A DNA stretch of 64,000 nt from Pseudoxanthomonas sp. Root65 (GTDB lineage Bacteria; Pseudomonadota; Gammaproteobacteria; Xanthomonadales; Xanthomonadaceae). Location of the stretch: positions 2,145,133 through 2,209,132 of the forward strand of contig NZ_LMHA01000001.1 in the NCBI RefSeq assembly GCF_001427635.1. The letters run 5' to 3'. This document shows positions 27,205 through 37,836 of this stretch, in pieces. A program made the position numbers and the translations under genes. Position 1 is the stretch's first letter. Every line of letters begins with the position of its first letter. Under the pieces are notes generated by a model. That model had not been told where the DNA came from, searched no databases, and saw only the letters and a program-made list of their open reading frames with translations.

Positions 27205-29133
27205 ATGTCCACCCCACATTCTTCCCAAGCCCCGTCCGGCAACGCCGGCCAGCACGGTCATTCGCAGACGGGCATGGTCGCGCTGGTCGCCGGTGCGGTT
27301 GGCGTGGTGTTCGGCGACATCGGCACCAGTCCGCTGTACACCATCAAGGAGATGTTCCACCCGCACTTCGGCCTGACGCCGGATCCGGACACCGTCCGCG
27401 GCCTGCTGTCGCTGGGCTTCTGGTCGCTGCTGCTGGTGGTGACGCTGAAGTACGTCATCGTCATCATGCGCGCCGACAACGAGGGCGAGGGCGGCATCAT
27501 GGCGCTCACCGCGCTGGCGCAGCGCAGCCTGGCCAAGGGCTCGCGCATGAGCTACACGGTCGGCATCCTCGGCATCTTCGGTGCGGCACTGTTCTTCGGC
27601 GACGGCATGATCACGCCGCCCATCACCGTGCTGGGCGCGGTCGAGGGCCTGGAAGTGGTGTCGCCGGTGTTCAAGCAGTGGGTGGTGCCGATCAGCCTGG
27701 TGATCCTGACCGGCCTGTTCGCCTTCCAGCGCTTCGGCACCGCGAAGGTCGGCAAGGCCTTCGGGCCGGTGATGATCGTGTGGTTCATCGTGCTGGCCAG
27801 CTTCGGCCTCTACAACATCGCCCACAATCCTTCGGTGCTTGCGGCGCTGAACCCGTACTGGGCATGGCACTTCTTCGTGACCCATGACTGGCATGCGGTG
27901 CTTATCCTCGGCGCGGTGGTGCTGACGGTGACCGGCGGCGAAGCGCTGTATGCGGACATGGGGCACTTCGGCAAGCGTCCGATCCGCTGGGGCTGGTTCG
28001 GTTTCGTGCTGCCGGCGCTGGTGCTGAATTACTACGGCCAGGGCGCCGTGCTGCTGCGCCACCCCGAAGCGGTGGCCAATCCGTTCTATCTGTCCATCCC
28101 GGACTGGGCGCAGATCCCGATGCTGGTGCTGGCGACCACCGCCGCCGCCGTGGCGTCGCAGGCCGTCATCACCGGCGCGTTCTCGGTGACACGCCAGGCC
28201 ATCCAGCTGGGCTACCTGCCGCGCCTGCACATCAAGTACACGTCCAAGGACACCATCGGCCAGATCTACGTGCCGTCGGTCAACCTGATGCTGTACTTGG
28301 CGGTGATCGTGCTGGTGCTGAGCTTCCAGAGTTCCGGCGCGCTGGCCACCGCGTACGGTCTGTCGGTGACCGGCACCATGCTGATCGACACGCTGCTGCT
28401 GGCGATCGTGGCGTACACGCGCTGGCCGGATTCGCGCAAGTGGGTGTTGCCGCTGTGCGCGGTGTTCCTGATGATCGACCTGGCCTTCCTGTTCGCCAAT
28501 GGCGCCAAGCTGCTGACCGGCATCGGCGCGTGGGTGCCGCTGTTCATCGGTATCACCGCCTTCACCATGATGCGCACCTGGCGTCGCGGTCGCGAGCTGC
28601 TGCATGGCGAAGTGCAGAAGGAAGGCATCCGGCTGGATACCTTCCTGCCGGGACTGATGCTGGCGCCGCCGGTGCGCGTGCCGGGCACCGCGATCTTCTT
28701 GACCGCCGACAAGGGCGTGGTGCCGCATGCGCTGCTGCACAACCTCAAGCACAACAAGGTGCTGCACGAGCGCAACGTGTTCCTGACGGTCGAGACGCTC
28801 ACCGTGCCGTACGCGCCGAAGAAGAAGCGGCTGAAGATCGACCCGATCGGCGACGACTTCTACCGGGTGGTGATCAGCTACGGCTTCGCCGAGACGCCGG
28901 ACGTGCCGCAGGCGCTGATGGGCTCGTGCGACCAGGGCGGCGTGTACTTCGATCCGATGGAAACCACCTACTTCGCCAGTCGCGAGACGGTGGTCGCGCG
29001 TCGCCAGGGCGGCATGCCGATCTGGCGCGACAAGCTGTTCGCCGCCATGCACCGCAACGCCGCACCGGCTACCGGCTTCTTCCGCATTCCCGGCAACCGG
29101 CTGGTCGAACTCGGCGCGCAGGTCGAGATCTAG
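27205..29133 (+). CDS. kup: Low-affinity potassium uptake protein Kup
   Basis: A 642-residue K+/H+ symporter of the KUP/HAK family. The N-terminal part holds twelve hydrophobic segments with family motifs [28 protein letters not shown] and [18 protein letters not shown]. The C-terminal 150 residues are soluble and include [33 protein letters not shown]. It lies between ruvA and ruvB in the same direction, an arrangement I recall from other Xanthomonadaceae. The start at 27205 is chosen after a hydrophilic leader; codons upstream overlap ruvA. A repeat occupies the gap to ruvB. Confidence 0.96.
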   Translation: MSTPHSSQAPSGNAGQHGHSQTGMVALVAGAVGVVFGDIGTSPLYTIKEMFHPHFGLTPDPDTVRGLLSLGFWSLLLVVTLKYVIVIMRADNEGEGGIMALTALAQRSLAKGSRMSYTVGILGIFGAALFFGDGMITPPITVLGAVEGLEVVSPVFKQWVVPISLVILTGLFAFQRFGTAKVGKAFGPVMIVWFIVLASFGLYNIAHNPSVLAALNPYWAWHFFVTHDWHAVLILGAVVLTVTGGEALYADMGHFGKRPIRWGWFGFVLPALVLNYYGQGAVLLRHPEAVANPFYLSIPDWAQIPMLVLATTAAAVASQAVITGAFSVTRQAIQLGYLPRLHIKYTSKDTIGQIYVPSVNLMLYLAVIVLVLSFQSSGALATAYGLSVTGTMLIDTLLLAIVAYTRWPDSRKWVLPLCAVFLMIDLAFLFANGAKLLTGIGAWVPLFIGITAFTMMRTWRRGRELLHGEVQKEGIRLDTFLPGLMLAPPVRVPGTAIFLTADKGVVPHALLHNLKHNKVLHERNVFLTVETLTVPYAPKKKRLKIDPIGDDFYRVVISYGFAETPDVPQALMGSCDQGGVYFDPMETTYFASRETVVARRQGGMPIWRDKLFAAMHRNAAPATGFFRIPGNRLVELGAQVEI

Positions 29134-29135
29134 CG

Positions 29136-29205
29136 GTGAGTGACGAGGGACGAGAAGCGGGAAGGGCGCTCCTGCTCACTTCTCGCTCCTCTCCGCTCAC
29201 TCCTG
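29136..29205. repeat. GAGTGAG-type inverted repeat before ruvB
   Basis: GGTGAGTGACGAGGGACGAG at the left faces CTCACTTCTCGCTCCTCTCC and GCTCACTCC at the right. It is an imperfect inverted repeat of the family seen at 3185-3273. It fills the kup-ruvB gap and ends 15 bases before the ruvB ATG. Confidence 0.7.
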
Positions 29206-29220
29206 CTCTACCATAGCCGC

Positions 29221-30261
<1,041 letters not shown>

Positions 30262-30312
30262 GCGCCACTGGTTTCAGGTTGGTATGCACCACAACGTGCG
30301 GGAGTGCGCGCT

Positions 30313-30765
30313 TTGACGACTGATTCGAAGACGATCGCCGGGGATGCGGCGCCGTTCATCTTTCCGACACGCGTGTATTGGGAAGATACCGACGCCGGTG
30401 GCGTGGTGTACCACGCGCAGTACGTCGCTTTCCTGGAGCGGACCCGCACCGAATGGTTGCGGGCCCGTGGCTACGCTCAGGAGCGACTGCGCCAGACCCA
30501 CGACCTGGTGTTCGCCGTCCGCGCGATGCGTCTGGATTTCCTGCGCCCCGCCCGGTTGGACGATCTGCTGCAGGTCAGTGCACGCATCCACCAGTGCAAG
30601 CGGGCCAGCGTCGTTTTCGCCCAGTCCATCGAACGGGACGGCGAAGTGCTGCTGACCGCCGAGGTAAAGGTGGCGGCGCTGAGCGCGTCCGGGTTCAGAC
30701 CCATCGGCCTGCCCGAGACGTTGTACGAAGAATTCCGCCGGCTCGAGCATCCGCGCCAGCTTTGA
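30313..30765 (+). CDS. ybgC: Acyl-CoA thioesterase YbgC (Tol-Pal associated)
   Basis: A 150-residue hotdog-fold thioesterase with the catalytic motif VYWEDTDAGGVVYHAQYV; the active Asp is near residue 27. It hydrolyses short-chain or acyl-ACP-linked thioesters and is the standard first gene of the tol-pal cluster. TTG at 30313 with GGGAG nine bases upstream is the best start; a GTG at 30304 is in frame but lacks spacing to that site. It is followed by tolQ after 39 bases. Confidence 0.9.
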   Translation: MTTDSKTIAGDAAPFIFPTRVYWEDTDAGGVVYHAQYVAFLERTRTEWLRARGYAQERLRQTHDLVFAVRAMRLDFLRPARLDDLLQVSARIHQCKRASVVFAQSIERDGEVLLTAEVKVAALSASGFRPIGLPETLYEEFRRLEHPRQL

Positions 30766-30804
30766 CCCGATACGCAACACGAACCGAGAGACGAGGAACG
30801 ACGG

Positions 30805-31578
30805 ATGATCGCAACGCTGCTGGCCTTCCAGGAAGTCGTGACGGAGGCGCTGCCGCCCGAGGCGACCGCGGCGGCTGCCGAGGCTGCCGCTGCCACCACC
30901 CACAGCGGGATCAACTACATCGACCTGATGCTCAAGGCGAGCCTGCCGGTGCAGCTGATCGTGCTGTTGCTGCTGGCCGGGTCGGTGATCAGCTGGGTGA
31001 TCATTTTCCGCAAGGGGCGCGTGTTCAAGACCGCAAACCGCGATGCCGACGAGTTCGAGGGTCGATTCTGGTCGGGCGCCGAGTTGCACAAGCTCTACGC
31101 CGGCGCCGCCGACCGCAATCGCGTGGTCACCGGCCTGGAAGCGATCTTCGAGGCGGGCTTCCGCGAATTCACCCGCCTGCGCGACAAGCGGGGCCTTGAC
31201 GGCCGCGCACAGCTCGAAGGCGCGCAGCGCGCGATGCGCGTGACCTACACGCGCGAAGTCGACCAGCTGGAACGCAATCTGGAACTGCTGGCCAACATCG
31301 GCTCCACCGCGCCTTACGTGGGTCTGGTCGGCACGGTGTTCGGCATCATGGTGACCATGCACGACATGCTCAACAGCGGCGAGCAGGCGGGCATCGCCGC
31401 GGTCGCCCCGGGTATCTCGGAAGCGCTGTTCGCCACCGCCATCGGCCTGTTCGTGGCGATTCCGGCGGTGTGGGCCTATAACCGCTTCACCACCCGCGTC
31501 GAGCGGCTGTCGGTGCGCTACGAGAGCTTCGCCGAGGAATTCAGCTCCATCCTGCAGCGCCAGAACGCGGCCGAGTAA
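30805..31578 (+). CDS. tolQ: TolQ, inner-membrane motor protein of Tol-Pal
   Basis: A 257-residue ExbB/TolQ protein with three membrane segments (about 52-72, 158-180 and 195-217). The conserved cytoplasmic loop and channel helices include LLANIGSTAPYVGLVGTVFG and EALFATAIGLFVAIPAVWAYN. With TolR it forms the proton-driven motor that energises TolA during outer-membrane constriction at division. The N-terminal Ala/Glu-rich stretch (about 10-35) is longer than in E. coli. tolR starts 12 bases later. Confidence 0.97.
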   Translation: MIATLLAFQEVVTEALPPEATAAAAEAAAATTHSGINYIDLMLKASLPVQLIVLLLLAGSVISWVIIFRKGRVFKTANRDADEFEGRFWSGAELHKLYAGAADRNRVVTGLEAIFEAGFREFTRLRDKRGLDGRAQLEGAQRAMRVTYTREVDQLERNLELLANIGSTAPYVGLVGTVFGIMVTMHDMLNSGEQAGIAAVAPGISEALFATAIGLFVAIPAVWAYNRFTTRVERLSVRYESFAEEFSSILQRQNAAE

Positions 31579-31590
31579 GCGGAGCCCACC

Positions 31591-32034
31591 ATGGCCGGAA
31601 GCATCTTCCATCGCAAGCGGCGCAAGCTGAAATCCGAGATCAACGTCGTGCCCTACATCGACGTGATGCTGGTGCTGTTGATCATCTTTATGGTCACCGC
31701 ACCGCTGCTCACGCTGAGCGTGGACGTGAAGCTGCCGTCGTCCAATGCCAAGGCGGTGGAGACGCGCAACGAGCCGGTCATCGTGATCGCCTATCCGGAC
31801 GGGCGTTACGGCCTGAAGCTGCCTGAAGCCAAGCAGCCCGAGGTACTGGACGCCGCCACGCTCGAGTCCCGCGTCGCGGCGATCCGCGCCGAGCAGGGCG
31901 ACGAACTGCGCATCATGGTGGCGGCCGAAGGTGCCGCGCCGTACCAGAAGGTGCTGGATGCGATGGATGTCCTGCGCCGGGCAAAGGTCGGCAATGTCAG
32001 CCTGATGACCAACGCGGGCGGCAATGCACGCTGA
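31591..32034 (+). CDS. tolR: TolR, inner-membrane motor protein of Tol-Pal
   Basis: A 147-residue ExbD/TolR protein with one membrane helix (about 22-42). The essential proton-path aspartate is D24 in VVPYIDVMLVLLIIFMVTAPL. The periplasmic domain (about 60-140) contains AAEGAAPYQKVLDAMDVLRRA. Its last 11 bases overlap the start of tolA, which indicates translational coupling. Confidence 0.97.
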   Translation: MAGSIFHRKRRKLKSEINVVPYIDVMLVLLIIFMVTAPLLTLSVDVKLPSSNAKAVETRNEPVIVIAYPDGRYGLKLPEAKQPEVLDAATLESRVAAIRAEQGDELRIMVAAEGAAPYQKVLDAMDVLRRAKVGNVSLMTNAGGNAR

Positions 32035-33064
32035 AGTACTCCAGCGACCGCCGTCCCCGCAGGACGAGGGGCTGGGCCGTGCGGTCGCTTGGGCCGTCGG
32101 CCTGCATCTGCTGTTGCTTGCGCTGCTGCTGCTGTCGCCCTATTTCACGTGGGACCGCGAGCGCCTGAACGCCGCGGGTTCGCAATCCATGGAAGCCACG
32201 CTCGACGTTTCCGCCGCCGATCAGCGCGCGGTCGAGCAGGCCCTCGACTTCCAGCCCGCGCCGATGCCCGCGCCCGTGCAGGAGCCCGCGCCCGAGGACA
32301 CCATTCCGCCGCCGCAGCCCATTCCCGAGCCCGCACCGCAGGACGCGCCGGTGGAGCGGCAGGCGCAGGCGCAGGAGCGCATCTCGGTGCCGGATACCGT
32401 CGACCAGGACGAAGCCCGCCGCGATGCCATCTCGCAGGAGAAGGCGTTGCAGGAACAGGAGGCCAAGCGCCGGCAGGAACAGATCGACCTGACCGAGCGC
32501 AAGCGGCAGGAACAGGCCGAGCAGCAGCGCCGGCTGGCCGCGCAACAGGACGAAGACCGGCAGAAGCGCATCGCCGCCGAGGCCGCGCAGAAGGCCGAGG
32601 CCGACAAGAAACGTCTGGAAGAGATCCGCCGGCAGCGTGCCCAGGCGGCGCGCGAAGCCCAGCTGGCCGAACAGAAACTGCGGCAGCTCGCCGATGCGCG
32701 TGCGCGCCAGGCAGCGGCGTCCGCCAATCAGGCCCAGTACGGCGCCCCCTCCGGACCTGCGGGGACCGGCGGCACCGACGAGGACCTGCGGGGCCGCTAC
32801 GCCGCCGCGATCCAGGAAGCGGTGCTGCGCCAGTGGACCCGGCCGGAGTCCGTACCCGTGGGCACGCGTTGCCGGGTGGTGATCCGCCAGTTGCCGGGCG
32901 GCGATGTGGTCAGCGCCGAGGTGCAGCCGGGCTGCGCGATGGATGCGGCCGGCCAGGATTCGATCGAACGCGCGGTCCTCAAGGCGCGGCCGCTGCCGTA
33001 CCGGGGATTCGAGCCGGTGTTCGCGCGCACCCTGACCCTCAATTTCGAGGCGCGGGACCGTTGA
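32024..33064 (+). CDS. tolA: TolA, envelope-spanning protein of Tol-Pal
   Basis: A 346-residue protein with a single N-terminal membrane helix (about 19-41), a Pro/Glu-rich stretch (about 75-115), a long Glu/Ala/Gln/Arg coiled coil (about 120-235) and a C-terminal domain (about 255-346) with two Cys (GTRCRVVIRQ and VQPGCAMD) that probably form the usual disulfide. It links TolQR to TolB and Pal. It overlaps tolR by 11 bases. The central coil is shorter than in E. coli TolA, as is common in this group. Confidence 0.95.
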   Translation: MHAEVLQRPPSPQDEGLGRAVAWAVGLHLLLLALLLLSPYFTWDRERLNAAGSQSMEATLDVSAADQRAVEQALDFQPAPMPAPVQEPAPEDTIPPPQPIPEPAPQDAPVERQAQAQERISVPDTVDQDEARRDAISQEKALQEQEAKRRQEQIDLTERKRQEQAEQQRRLAAQQDEDRQKRIAAEAAQKAEADKKRLEEIRRQRAQAAREAQLAEQKLRQLADARARQAAASANQAQYGAPSGPAGTGGTDEDLRGRYAAAIQEAVLRQWTRPESVPVGTRCRVVIRQLPGGDVVSAEVQPGCAMDAAGQDSIERAVLKARPLPYRGFEPVFARTLTLNFEARDR

Positions 33065-33102
33065 TTTCACGCGGCGTTTCGCTGCCCTCCGTTCACAATT
33101 GT

Positions 33103-33108
33103 TAAAAT
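33103..33108 (+). promoter_or_regulatory. Possible internal promoter -10 before tolB
   Basis: TAAAAT at 33103-33108 stands in a short AT-rich patch (CACAATTGTTAAAATG) in the 101-base tolA-tolB gap, with no well-spaced -35. An internal tolB promoter is known in E. coli; here the evidence is one box only. Confidence 0.25.
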
Positions 33109-33165
33109 GTTCACGCGTCGGCTGGTATCCCTTTGCCGCCCCGCCCAACCGCCGAGTCGTTGCCC

Positions 33166-34485
33166 ATGAAGAAGCCGCTGCGCTGGTTTGCTCTGATCCT
33201 GTTCACCCTGGCCCCGATGCTGGCGTCCGCCCAGCAGCAAGGCCTGGAGATCGACATCATCGGCGGCAACGCCTCGGCCCTGCCCATCACCGTAGTACCG
33301 ATGCCCTACCAGGGCACCGCTGCGGCGCCGCCGACCGACGTGTCGGCCGTGGTGCGTGCCGACCTGGAGCGCTCCGGCGCCTTCCGCACGCTGCCGGAAG
33401 CCCGCATCACCGAGCGGCCGACGCGGGGCGCTGAGATCCGGTACCCCAGCTGGCAGGCGCTGCGGCAGGACTACATCGTGGTCGGTCGCGTGGTCGATGC
33501 CGGCGATGGCGGCTACCGCGTGGAGTACGAGCTGTTCGACGTCGCCAAGCAGGAGCGCATGCTCGGCCTGGCGATGACCGCCCGCTCCAATGCCCTGCGT
33601 GATGTCGCCCACCAGATGGCCGATGCCATCTACGAGAAGATCCTCGGCGTGCGCGGCGCCTTCTGGACCCGCATCGCCTACATCACCGCCGCCGGCACCG
33701 GCAAGGCCACGCGTTATGCGCTGATGGTCGCCGACTCGGATGGCTTCAACCCGCAGACCGTGGTGCGCTCGGCCGAGCCGCTGCTGTCGCCGTCGTGGAG
33801 CCCGGACGGCCGCAAGCTGGCCTACGTGAGCTTCGAGAGCGGCAACTCGGCCATCTACATCCAGGACATCTCGACCGGTGCGCGCGAGAAGATCGCCAGC
33901 TTCCGCGGCATCAACGGCGCGCCAGCGTTCTCGCCCGACGGCCGCCAGCTGGCACTGACGCTGTCGCGCAGCGGCAACCCGGAGATCTACGTGATGGACT
34001 TGGGCAGCCGCTCGCTGCGCCAGCTGACCACCACCTCCGCGATCGACACCGAGCCGGTGTGGAGCGCGGATGGCAGCACCCTCTATTTCACCTCCGACCG
34101 TGGCGGTCGCCCGCAGATCTACCGCGTACCGGCCGCCGGCGGCAGCGCCAGCCGGGTGACGTTCGAGGGCAACTACAACGCCACCGCCAGCGTGTCCTTC
34201 GACGGCAAGAAGATCGCCGTGGTGCAGGGCAGCGGCAACAACTACCGCATCGCCCTGATGGACAGCAGCCTGGGCGGCGCCCGCTGGACGTCGCTGTCGC
34301 CGGGCTCGCTGGACGAGTCGCCGAGCTTCGCCCCCAACGCCAGCATGGTGCTGTACGCCGCCCGCGAAGGCGGGCGCGGCGTGCTGTACGCCGTCTCCGC
34401 CGACGCGCGCGTACGCCAGCGTCTGGTCGTGGCCAATGCGGACGTGCGTGAGCCGGCATGGTCGCCCTACCGAACCGCTCGTTAA
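33166..34485 (+). CDS. tolB: TolB, periplasmic beta-propeller of Tol-Pal
   Basis: A 439-residue periplasmic protein with a signal peptide (residues 1-22, ending MLASA), an N-terminal alpha/beta domain (about 30-160) and a six-bladed WD40-like propeller with repeats such as LLSPSWSPDGRKLAYVSFES, GAPAFSPDGRQLALTLS and EPVWSADGSTLYFTSDRGG. It binds Pal and is released by TolA. The start at 33166 opens the signal peptide. The length is typical. Confidence 0.97.
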   Translation: MKKPLRWFALILFTLAPMLASAQQQGLEIDIIGGNASALPITVVPMPYQGTAAAPPTDVSAVVRADLERSGAFRTLPEARITERPTRGAEIRYPSWQALRQDYIVVGRVVDAGDGGYRVEYELFDVAKQERMLGLAMTARSNALRDVAHQMADAIYEKILGVRGAFWTRIAYITAAGTGKATRYALMVADSDGFNPQTVVRSAEPLLSPSWSPDGRKLAYVSFESGNSAIYIQDISTGAREKIASFRGINGAPAFSPDGRQLALTLSRSGNPEIYVMDLGSRSLRQLTTTSAIDTEPVWSADGSTLYFTSDRGGRPQIYRVPAAGGSASRVTFEGNYNATASVSFDGKKIAVVQGSGNNYRIALMDSSLGGARWTSLSPGSLDESPSFAPNASMVLYAAREGGRGVLYAVSADARVRQRLVVANADVREPAWSPYRTAR

Positions 34486-34551
34486 GTTTGTGTCTACAAT
34501 ACGACCCCTCGCTCCACCTGTCCCCCTGTTCCAATGACGCAAGGAATGACC

Positions 34552-35067
34552 ATGAACAACACCACCCGTGTTCTGATGCTGTCCCTGATGTCGGTTGCCG
34601 TGCTGGCCGGCTGTAAGAAAGCCGTCAAGCCGGAAGCGCCGGCCGATACCACCACCACCGCGCCGACCACCCCGACCGCGCCGACCACTTCGGGCGTCTA
34701 CGGCCCGAACGACCTCGACACCGACGCCTGCCTGCGTCAGCGCGTGGTCTACTTCGACCTCGACCAGGACGCCCTGAAGCCGGAGTTCCAGGCCATCATG
34801 GGTTGCCACGCCAAGTACCTGCGCGACCGTCCGTCCTCGCGCATCACGCTGGAAGGCCACGCCGACGAGCGCGGCAGCCGCGAGTACAACCTGGGCCTGG
34901 GCGAGCGCCGCGGCAATGCCGTCAACTCGGCCCTGCAGGCCAGCGGTGGCTCGGCCAGCCAGCTGACCGTGGTCAGCTATGGCGAAGAGCGTGCGGTCTG
35001 CACCGATTCCAGCGAGTCCTGCTGGTCGCAGAACCGTCGCGTCGAGATCGTCTACACGGCGAAGTAA
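34552..35067 (+). CDS. pal: Pal, peptidoglycan-associated lipoprotein
   Basis: A 171-residue outer-membrane lipoprotein. The lipobox is VLAGC with Cys 21, a Thr/Pro/Ala linker follows (about 24-50), and the OmpA-like domain binds peptidoglycan through the EGHADERGSREYNLGLGERR stretch. AAGGA at 34541-34545 is correctly spaced from ATG 34552; two earlier in-frame ATGs (34534 and 34546) are less well placed. A TACAAT box at 34495-34500 may serve a pal promoter. cpoB follows after 15 bases. Confidence 0.97.
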   Translation: MNNTTRVLMLSLMSVAVLAGCKKAVKPEAPADTTTTAPTTPTAPTTSGVYGPNDLDTDACLRQRVVYFDLDQDALKPEFQAIMGCHAKYLRDRPSSRITLEGHADERGSREYNLGLGERRGNAVNSALQASGGSASQLTVVSYGEERAVCTDSSESCWSQNRRVEIVYTAK

Positions 35068-35082
35068 GCCGACATCGTCACG

Positions 35083-35916
35083 ATGATCGCGAAGAAGACG
35101 TACATGCTGGTTCTCGCGGCGGCCCTCGTGGCCGCCGCACCCGCGCAGGCGCAGCGCGTCAGCCTGGCCGATCGCGTGGCCGCGCTGGAGGCGAAAGCCA
35201 ACAATCCGCAGCAGAACCTGGACCTGCTCAACAAGGTCACCCAGCAGGAAGCGGAACTGCGCGAGCTGCGCGCGCAGCTGGAGCAGCTGCAGAACGAGAA
35301 CGCGCAGCTCAAGCAGCAGGGTCGCGACCAGTACCTCGACTTGGATGGACGCCTCAACCGCTTGGAAGGGGGCGCCGCCCCGGCCCCGGCCGGTCCGCCG
35401 TCCGCGTCTCCGCCCCTCGGCAATGTGCCTGTGTCCGCGCCTGCCGCCACGCCTGCGCCGGTCGATGCCGCGATGGCCGAGCCGGCGCCCAGCGTCCACG
35501 GCGACATGGGCGCCCTGTCCGCCGCCGGCGACGAGCGCACCGCCTACAACGTGGCCTTCGACAAGCTCAAGGCCGGCGACTACGCCGATGCCGCCCAGCT
35601 GTTCACCAGTTTCCTGCAGCTGTACCCCAGCGGTGTGTACGCGCCCAATGCGCTGTACTGGCTGGGCGAGAGCTATTACGTCACCCAGAATTACGCGCTG
35701 GCCGCAGACCAGTTCCGCGCGCTGCTGGCGCAGTACCCGACCCACGACAAGGCGTCCGGTGCGCTGCTGAAGATCGGCCTGTGCGATTACGGTCTGGGCA
35801 AGCTGCCCGAAGCGGAGCGCACGCTCGGCGAAGTGATCGCCAAGTACCCGGGCACCGATGTCGCCCGCACCGCCGACGACCGCCTGCGCGCCATCCAGCT
35901 CGGCCGCCTGCGCTGA
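35083..35916 (+). CDS. cpoB: CpoB (YbgF), Tol-Pal coordinating TPR protein
   Basis: A 277-residue periplasmic protein with a signal peptide (residues 1-23, ending APAQA), a trimerising coiled coil (about 28-95), a Pro/Ala-rich linker and three TPR-type repeats at the C-terminus (TAYNVAFDKLKAGDYADAAQ, ALYWLGESYYVTQNYALAAD, ALLKIGLCDYGLGKLPEAER). It links PBP1b activity to Tol-driven constriction. The PBP1b gene itself (mrcB) lies 23 kb away in this window. Confidence 0.95.
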   Translation: MIAKKTYMLVLAAALVAAAPAQAQRVSLADRVAALEAKANNPQQNLDLLNKVTQQEAELRELRAQLEQLQNENAQLKQQGRDQYLDLDGRLNRLEGGAAPAPAGPPSASPPLGNVPVSAPAATPAPVDAAMAEPAPSVHGDMGALSAAGDERTAYNVAFDKLKAGDYADAAQLFTSFLQLYPSGVYAPNALYWLGESYYVTQNYALAADQFRALLAQYPTHDKASGALLKIGLCDYGLGKLPEAERTLGEVIAKYPGTDVARTADDRLRAIQLGRLR

Positions 35917-35980
35917 GTCCAGGACTCCCGGCGCTCCGTAGCGGAGGCGCCAGGCCGGCAGGGCGTATCATGCGCACCCC

Positions 35981-36664
35981 ATGAACGACGCCACCCGCCC
36001 CAGCGAGATCGTCCAGTCCCCGCTGGAACGCCTCAAGATCACCGAGATCTTCCTTTCCCTGCAGGGAGAGGCGAATGCGGTCGGCTGGCCCACGGTCTTC
36101 GTCCGCCTGACCGGCTGCCCGCTGCGCTGCCAGTACTGCGACACCGCGTACGCCTTCCATGGCGGCGAGTGGCGCGAGATCGACGATATCGTCGCCGAGG
36201 TCCTCCGGCAGGGGGTCCGCCACGTCTGTGTCACCGGCGGCGAACCGCTGTCGCAGAAGCGCTGCTTGCTGCTGCTGCGGAAGCTCTGCGATGCCGGGCT
36301 CGATGTCTCGCTGGAAACCTCCGGGGCGATCGACATCGCCGACGTCGACCCGCGCGTCGCGCGCGTGGTGGACCTGAAGACCCCCGACTCGAAGGAAATG
36401 GCGCGCAACCGGTTGGAGAACATTCCGCTGCTCACCGCGCGCGACCAGGTGAAGTTCGTGCTCTGCGGACGCGCCGACTACGAATGGGCGCGCGGCATGG
36501 TCGCCGAACACCGCCTGGCCGAGCGCTGCGACGTGCTGTTCTCGCCCAGCAAGTCCGACCTGTCGCCGCGCGAGCTGGCCGACTGGATCGTCGAAGACCG
36601 CCTGCCGGTGCGCTTCCAGATGCAACTGCACAAGCTGCTGTGGAACGACGAGCCGGGGCGTTGA
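35981..36664 (+). CDS. queE: 7-carboxy-7-deazaguanine synthase QueE
   Basis: A 227-residue radical-SAM enzyme that contracts the ring of carboxytetrahydropterin in queuosine synthesis. The cluster-binding motif is C46-x3-C50-x2-C53 (GCPLRCQYCDTAY). The SAM-binding VTGGEPL and the substrate region ETSGAIDIADVD follow. It is separated from queC by an inverted repeat pair. The que genes at the end of the tol-pal run are a common arrangement in this family. Confidence 0.96.
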   Translation: MNDATRPSEIVQSPLERLKITEIFLSLQGEANAVGWPTVFVRLTGCPLRCQYCDTAYAFHGGEWREIDDIVAEVLRQGVRHVCVTGGEPLSQKRCLLLLRKLCDAGLDVSLETSGAIDIADVDPRVARVVDLKTPDSKEMARNRLENIPLLTARDQVKFVLCGRADYEWARGMVAEHRLAERCDVLFSPSKSDLSPRELADWIVEDRLPVRFQMQLHKLLWNDEPGR

Positions 36665-36693
36665 GCAGACTGGCGCGATTAAGGCTGCTGTTG

Positions 36694-36791
36694 CCGTCAT
36701 CCCAGCGCACGCTGGGATCCATCTTGCTTCTCCGCTTGGAAAGAGCATGGACGCAACGGCAACATGGATCCCAGCGTACGCTGGGATGACG
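36694..36791. repeat. Inverted pair of short repeats between queE and queC
   Basis: CCGTCATCCCAGCG..CGCTGGGATCC at 36694-36720 and GGATCCCAGCG..CGCTGGGATGACG at 36766-36791 are reverse complements of each other around 45 bases. Each is also internally palindromic. They look like a diverged branch of the CTGGGTCCCGG family. Confidence 0.75.
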
Positions 36792-36835
36792 CGTCTACTG
36801 TGCTCCCGAATCCTTCTTCACGAACCAGACACCCC

Positions 36836-37501
36836 ATGAAAAACGCCGTCGTCCTTCTTTCCGGTGGCATGGACTCCGCCGTCGTCGTTGCCATCGCCCG
36901 CGAGCAGGGCTTTGCCGTGCATGCGCTGAGCGTGCGCTATGGCCAGCGCCACACTTCCGAACTTGACGCCGCCGCGCGCGTCGCCGCCACGCTTGGGGCC
37001 GTCGCGCACAAGACCGTGCACGTGGACCTGCGCAGCATCGGCGGGTCGGCGCTGACCGACGACATCGAGGTGCCGGAGGCCGGTAGCCCGGGCATTCCCG
37101 TGACCTATGTGCCGGCGCGCAACACCATCATGCTGTCGGTGGCGCTGGGCTGGGCGGAAGTGCTGGGCGCCAGCGACATCTTCTGCGGCGTCAACGCGGT
37201 GGACTATTCGGGCTATCCGGACTGCCGGCCCGAGTTCATCGAGGCATTCGAGCGGCTGGCCAACGTGGCGACCAAGGCCGGCGTGGAAGGCGCCGGCCTG
37301 CGCATCCAGGCGCCACTGCTGCGCATGAGCAAGGCCGACATCGTGCGCGAGGGCGTGCGCCTGGGCGTGGACTTCGCGCAGACCGTGTCCTGCTACCGGG
37401 CCGACGATCAGGGCCGCGCGTGCGGGCACTGCGACGCCTGCCGCCTGCGCGCCGCCGGCTTCGCCGATGCCGGCGTGCCCGACCCCACGCACTACGCGTG
37501 A
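36836..37501 (+). CDS. queC: 7-cyano-7-deazaguanine synthase QueC
   Basis: A 221-residue PP-loop ATPase that makes preQ0. The nucleotide loop is [10 protein letters not shown] at residues 8-17. The C-terminal zinc site is C-x(n)-C-x2-C-x2-C in [21 protein letters not shown]. The open frame extends 24 codons upstream into the repeat, but [11 protein letters not shown] at 36836 is the family start. tRNA-Lys follows 74 bases downstream; a TAGAAT box at 37537-37542 in that gap may be the tRNA promoter. Confidence 0.97.
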   Translation: MKNAVVLLSGGMDSAVVVAIAREQGFAVHALSVRYGQRHTSELDAAARVAATLGAVAHKTVHVDLRSIGGSALTDDIEVPEAGSPGIPVTYVPARNTIMLSVALGWAEVLGASDIFCGVNAVDYSGYPDCRPEFIEAFERLANVATKAGVEGAGLRIQAPLLRMSKADIVREGVRLGVDFAQTVSCYRADDQGRACGHCDACRLRAAGFADAGVPDPTHYA

Positions 37502-37575
37502 GCCGGGCGGATTTCGCCCCGTCGCGGACGATGCGCTAGAATGCACACCCCGGCGCAAGGCCGGGATGCGTTTCC

Positions 37576-37651
37576 GGGCCGTTAGCTCAGTCGGTAGAGC
37601 AGAAGACTTTTAATCTTTTGGTCGAAGGTTCGAATCCTTCACGGCCCACCA
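37576..37651 (+). tRNA. tRNA-Lys (UUU)
   Basis: A 76-base cloverleaf. Acceptor arms are GGGCCGT (37576-37582) and ACGGCCC (37641-37647), followed by A and an encoded CCA ending at 37651. The D arm has TAGCTCAGTCGGTAGAGC, the anticodon loop is CTTTTAA with anticodon TTT, and the T arm contains GGTTCGAATCC. Its 3' end borders the island with an integrase remnant, so it is the likely attachment site. Confidence 0.98.
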
Positions 37652-37784
37652 ACTGCATCAGAGACTTAGGGCAGGGCAGTCTCAGCTCCGTAATATGCTT
37701 CCGTAAAAGTCGTCCTATTTCGGCAGCTCGGCCTTCAGGGCTGAAGCCAGTTGAGACCTTCCGAAATCGAAAGCCGCAAAGTAA

Positions 37785-37809
37785 AGAGGCCGCTATTGAG
37801 GCGGCCTCT
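37785..37809 (-). terminator. Terminator of the island secreted-protein gene
   Basis: AGAGGCCGC (37785-37793) and GCGGCCTCT (37801-37809) form a perfect nine-pair stem with a seven-base loop. On the minus strand it is followed by TTTACTTT. It lies 27 bases after the stop codon of the gene at 37837-38391. Confidence 0.85.
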
Positions 37810-37836
37810 GCGTGATTGAGAAGGCAGTTGGGTCGC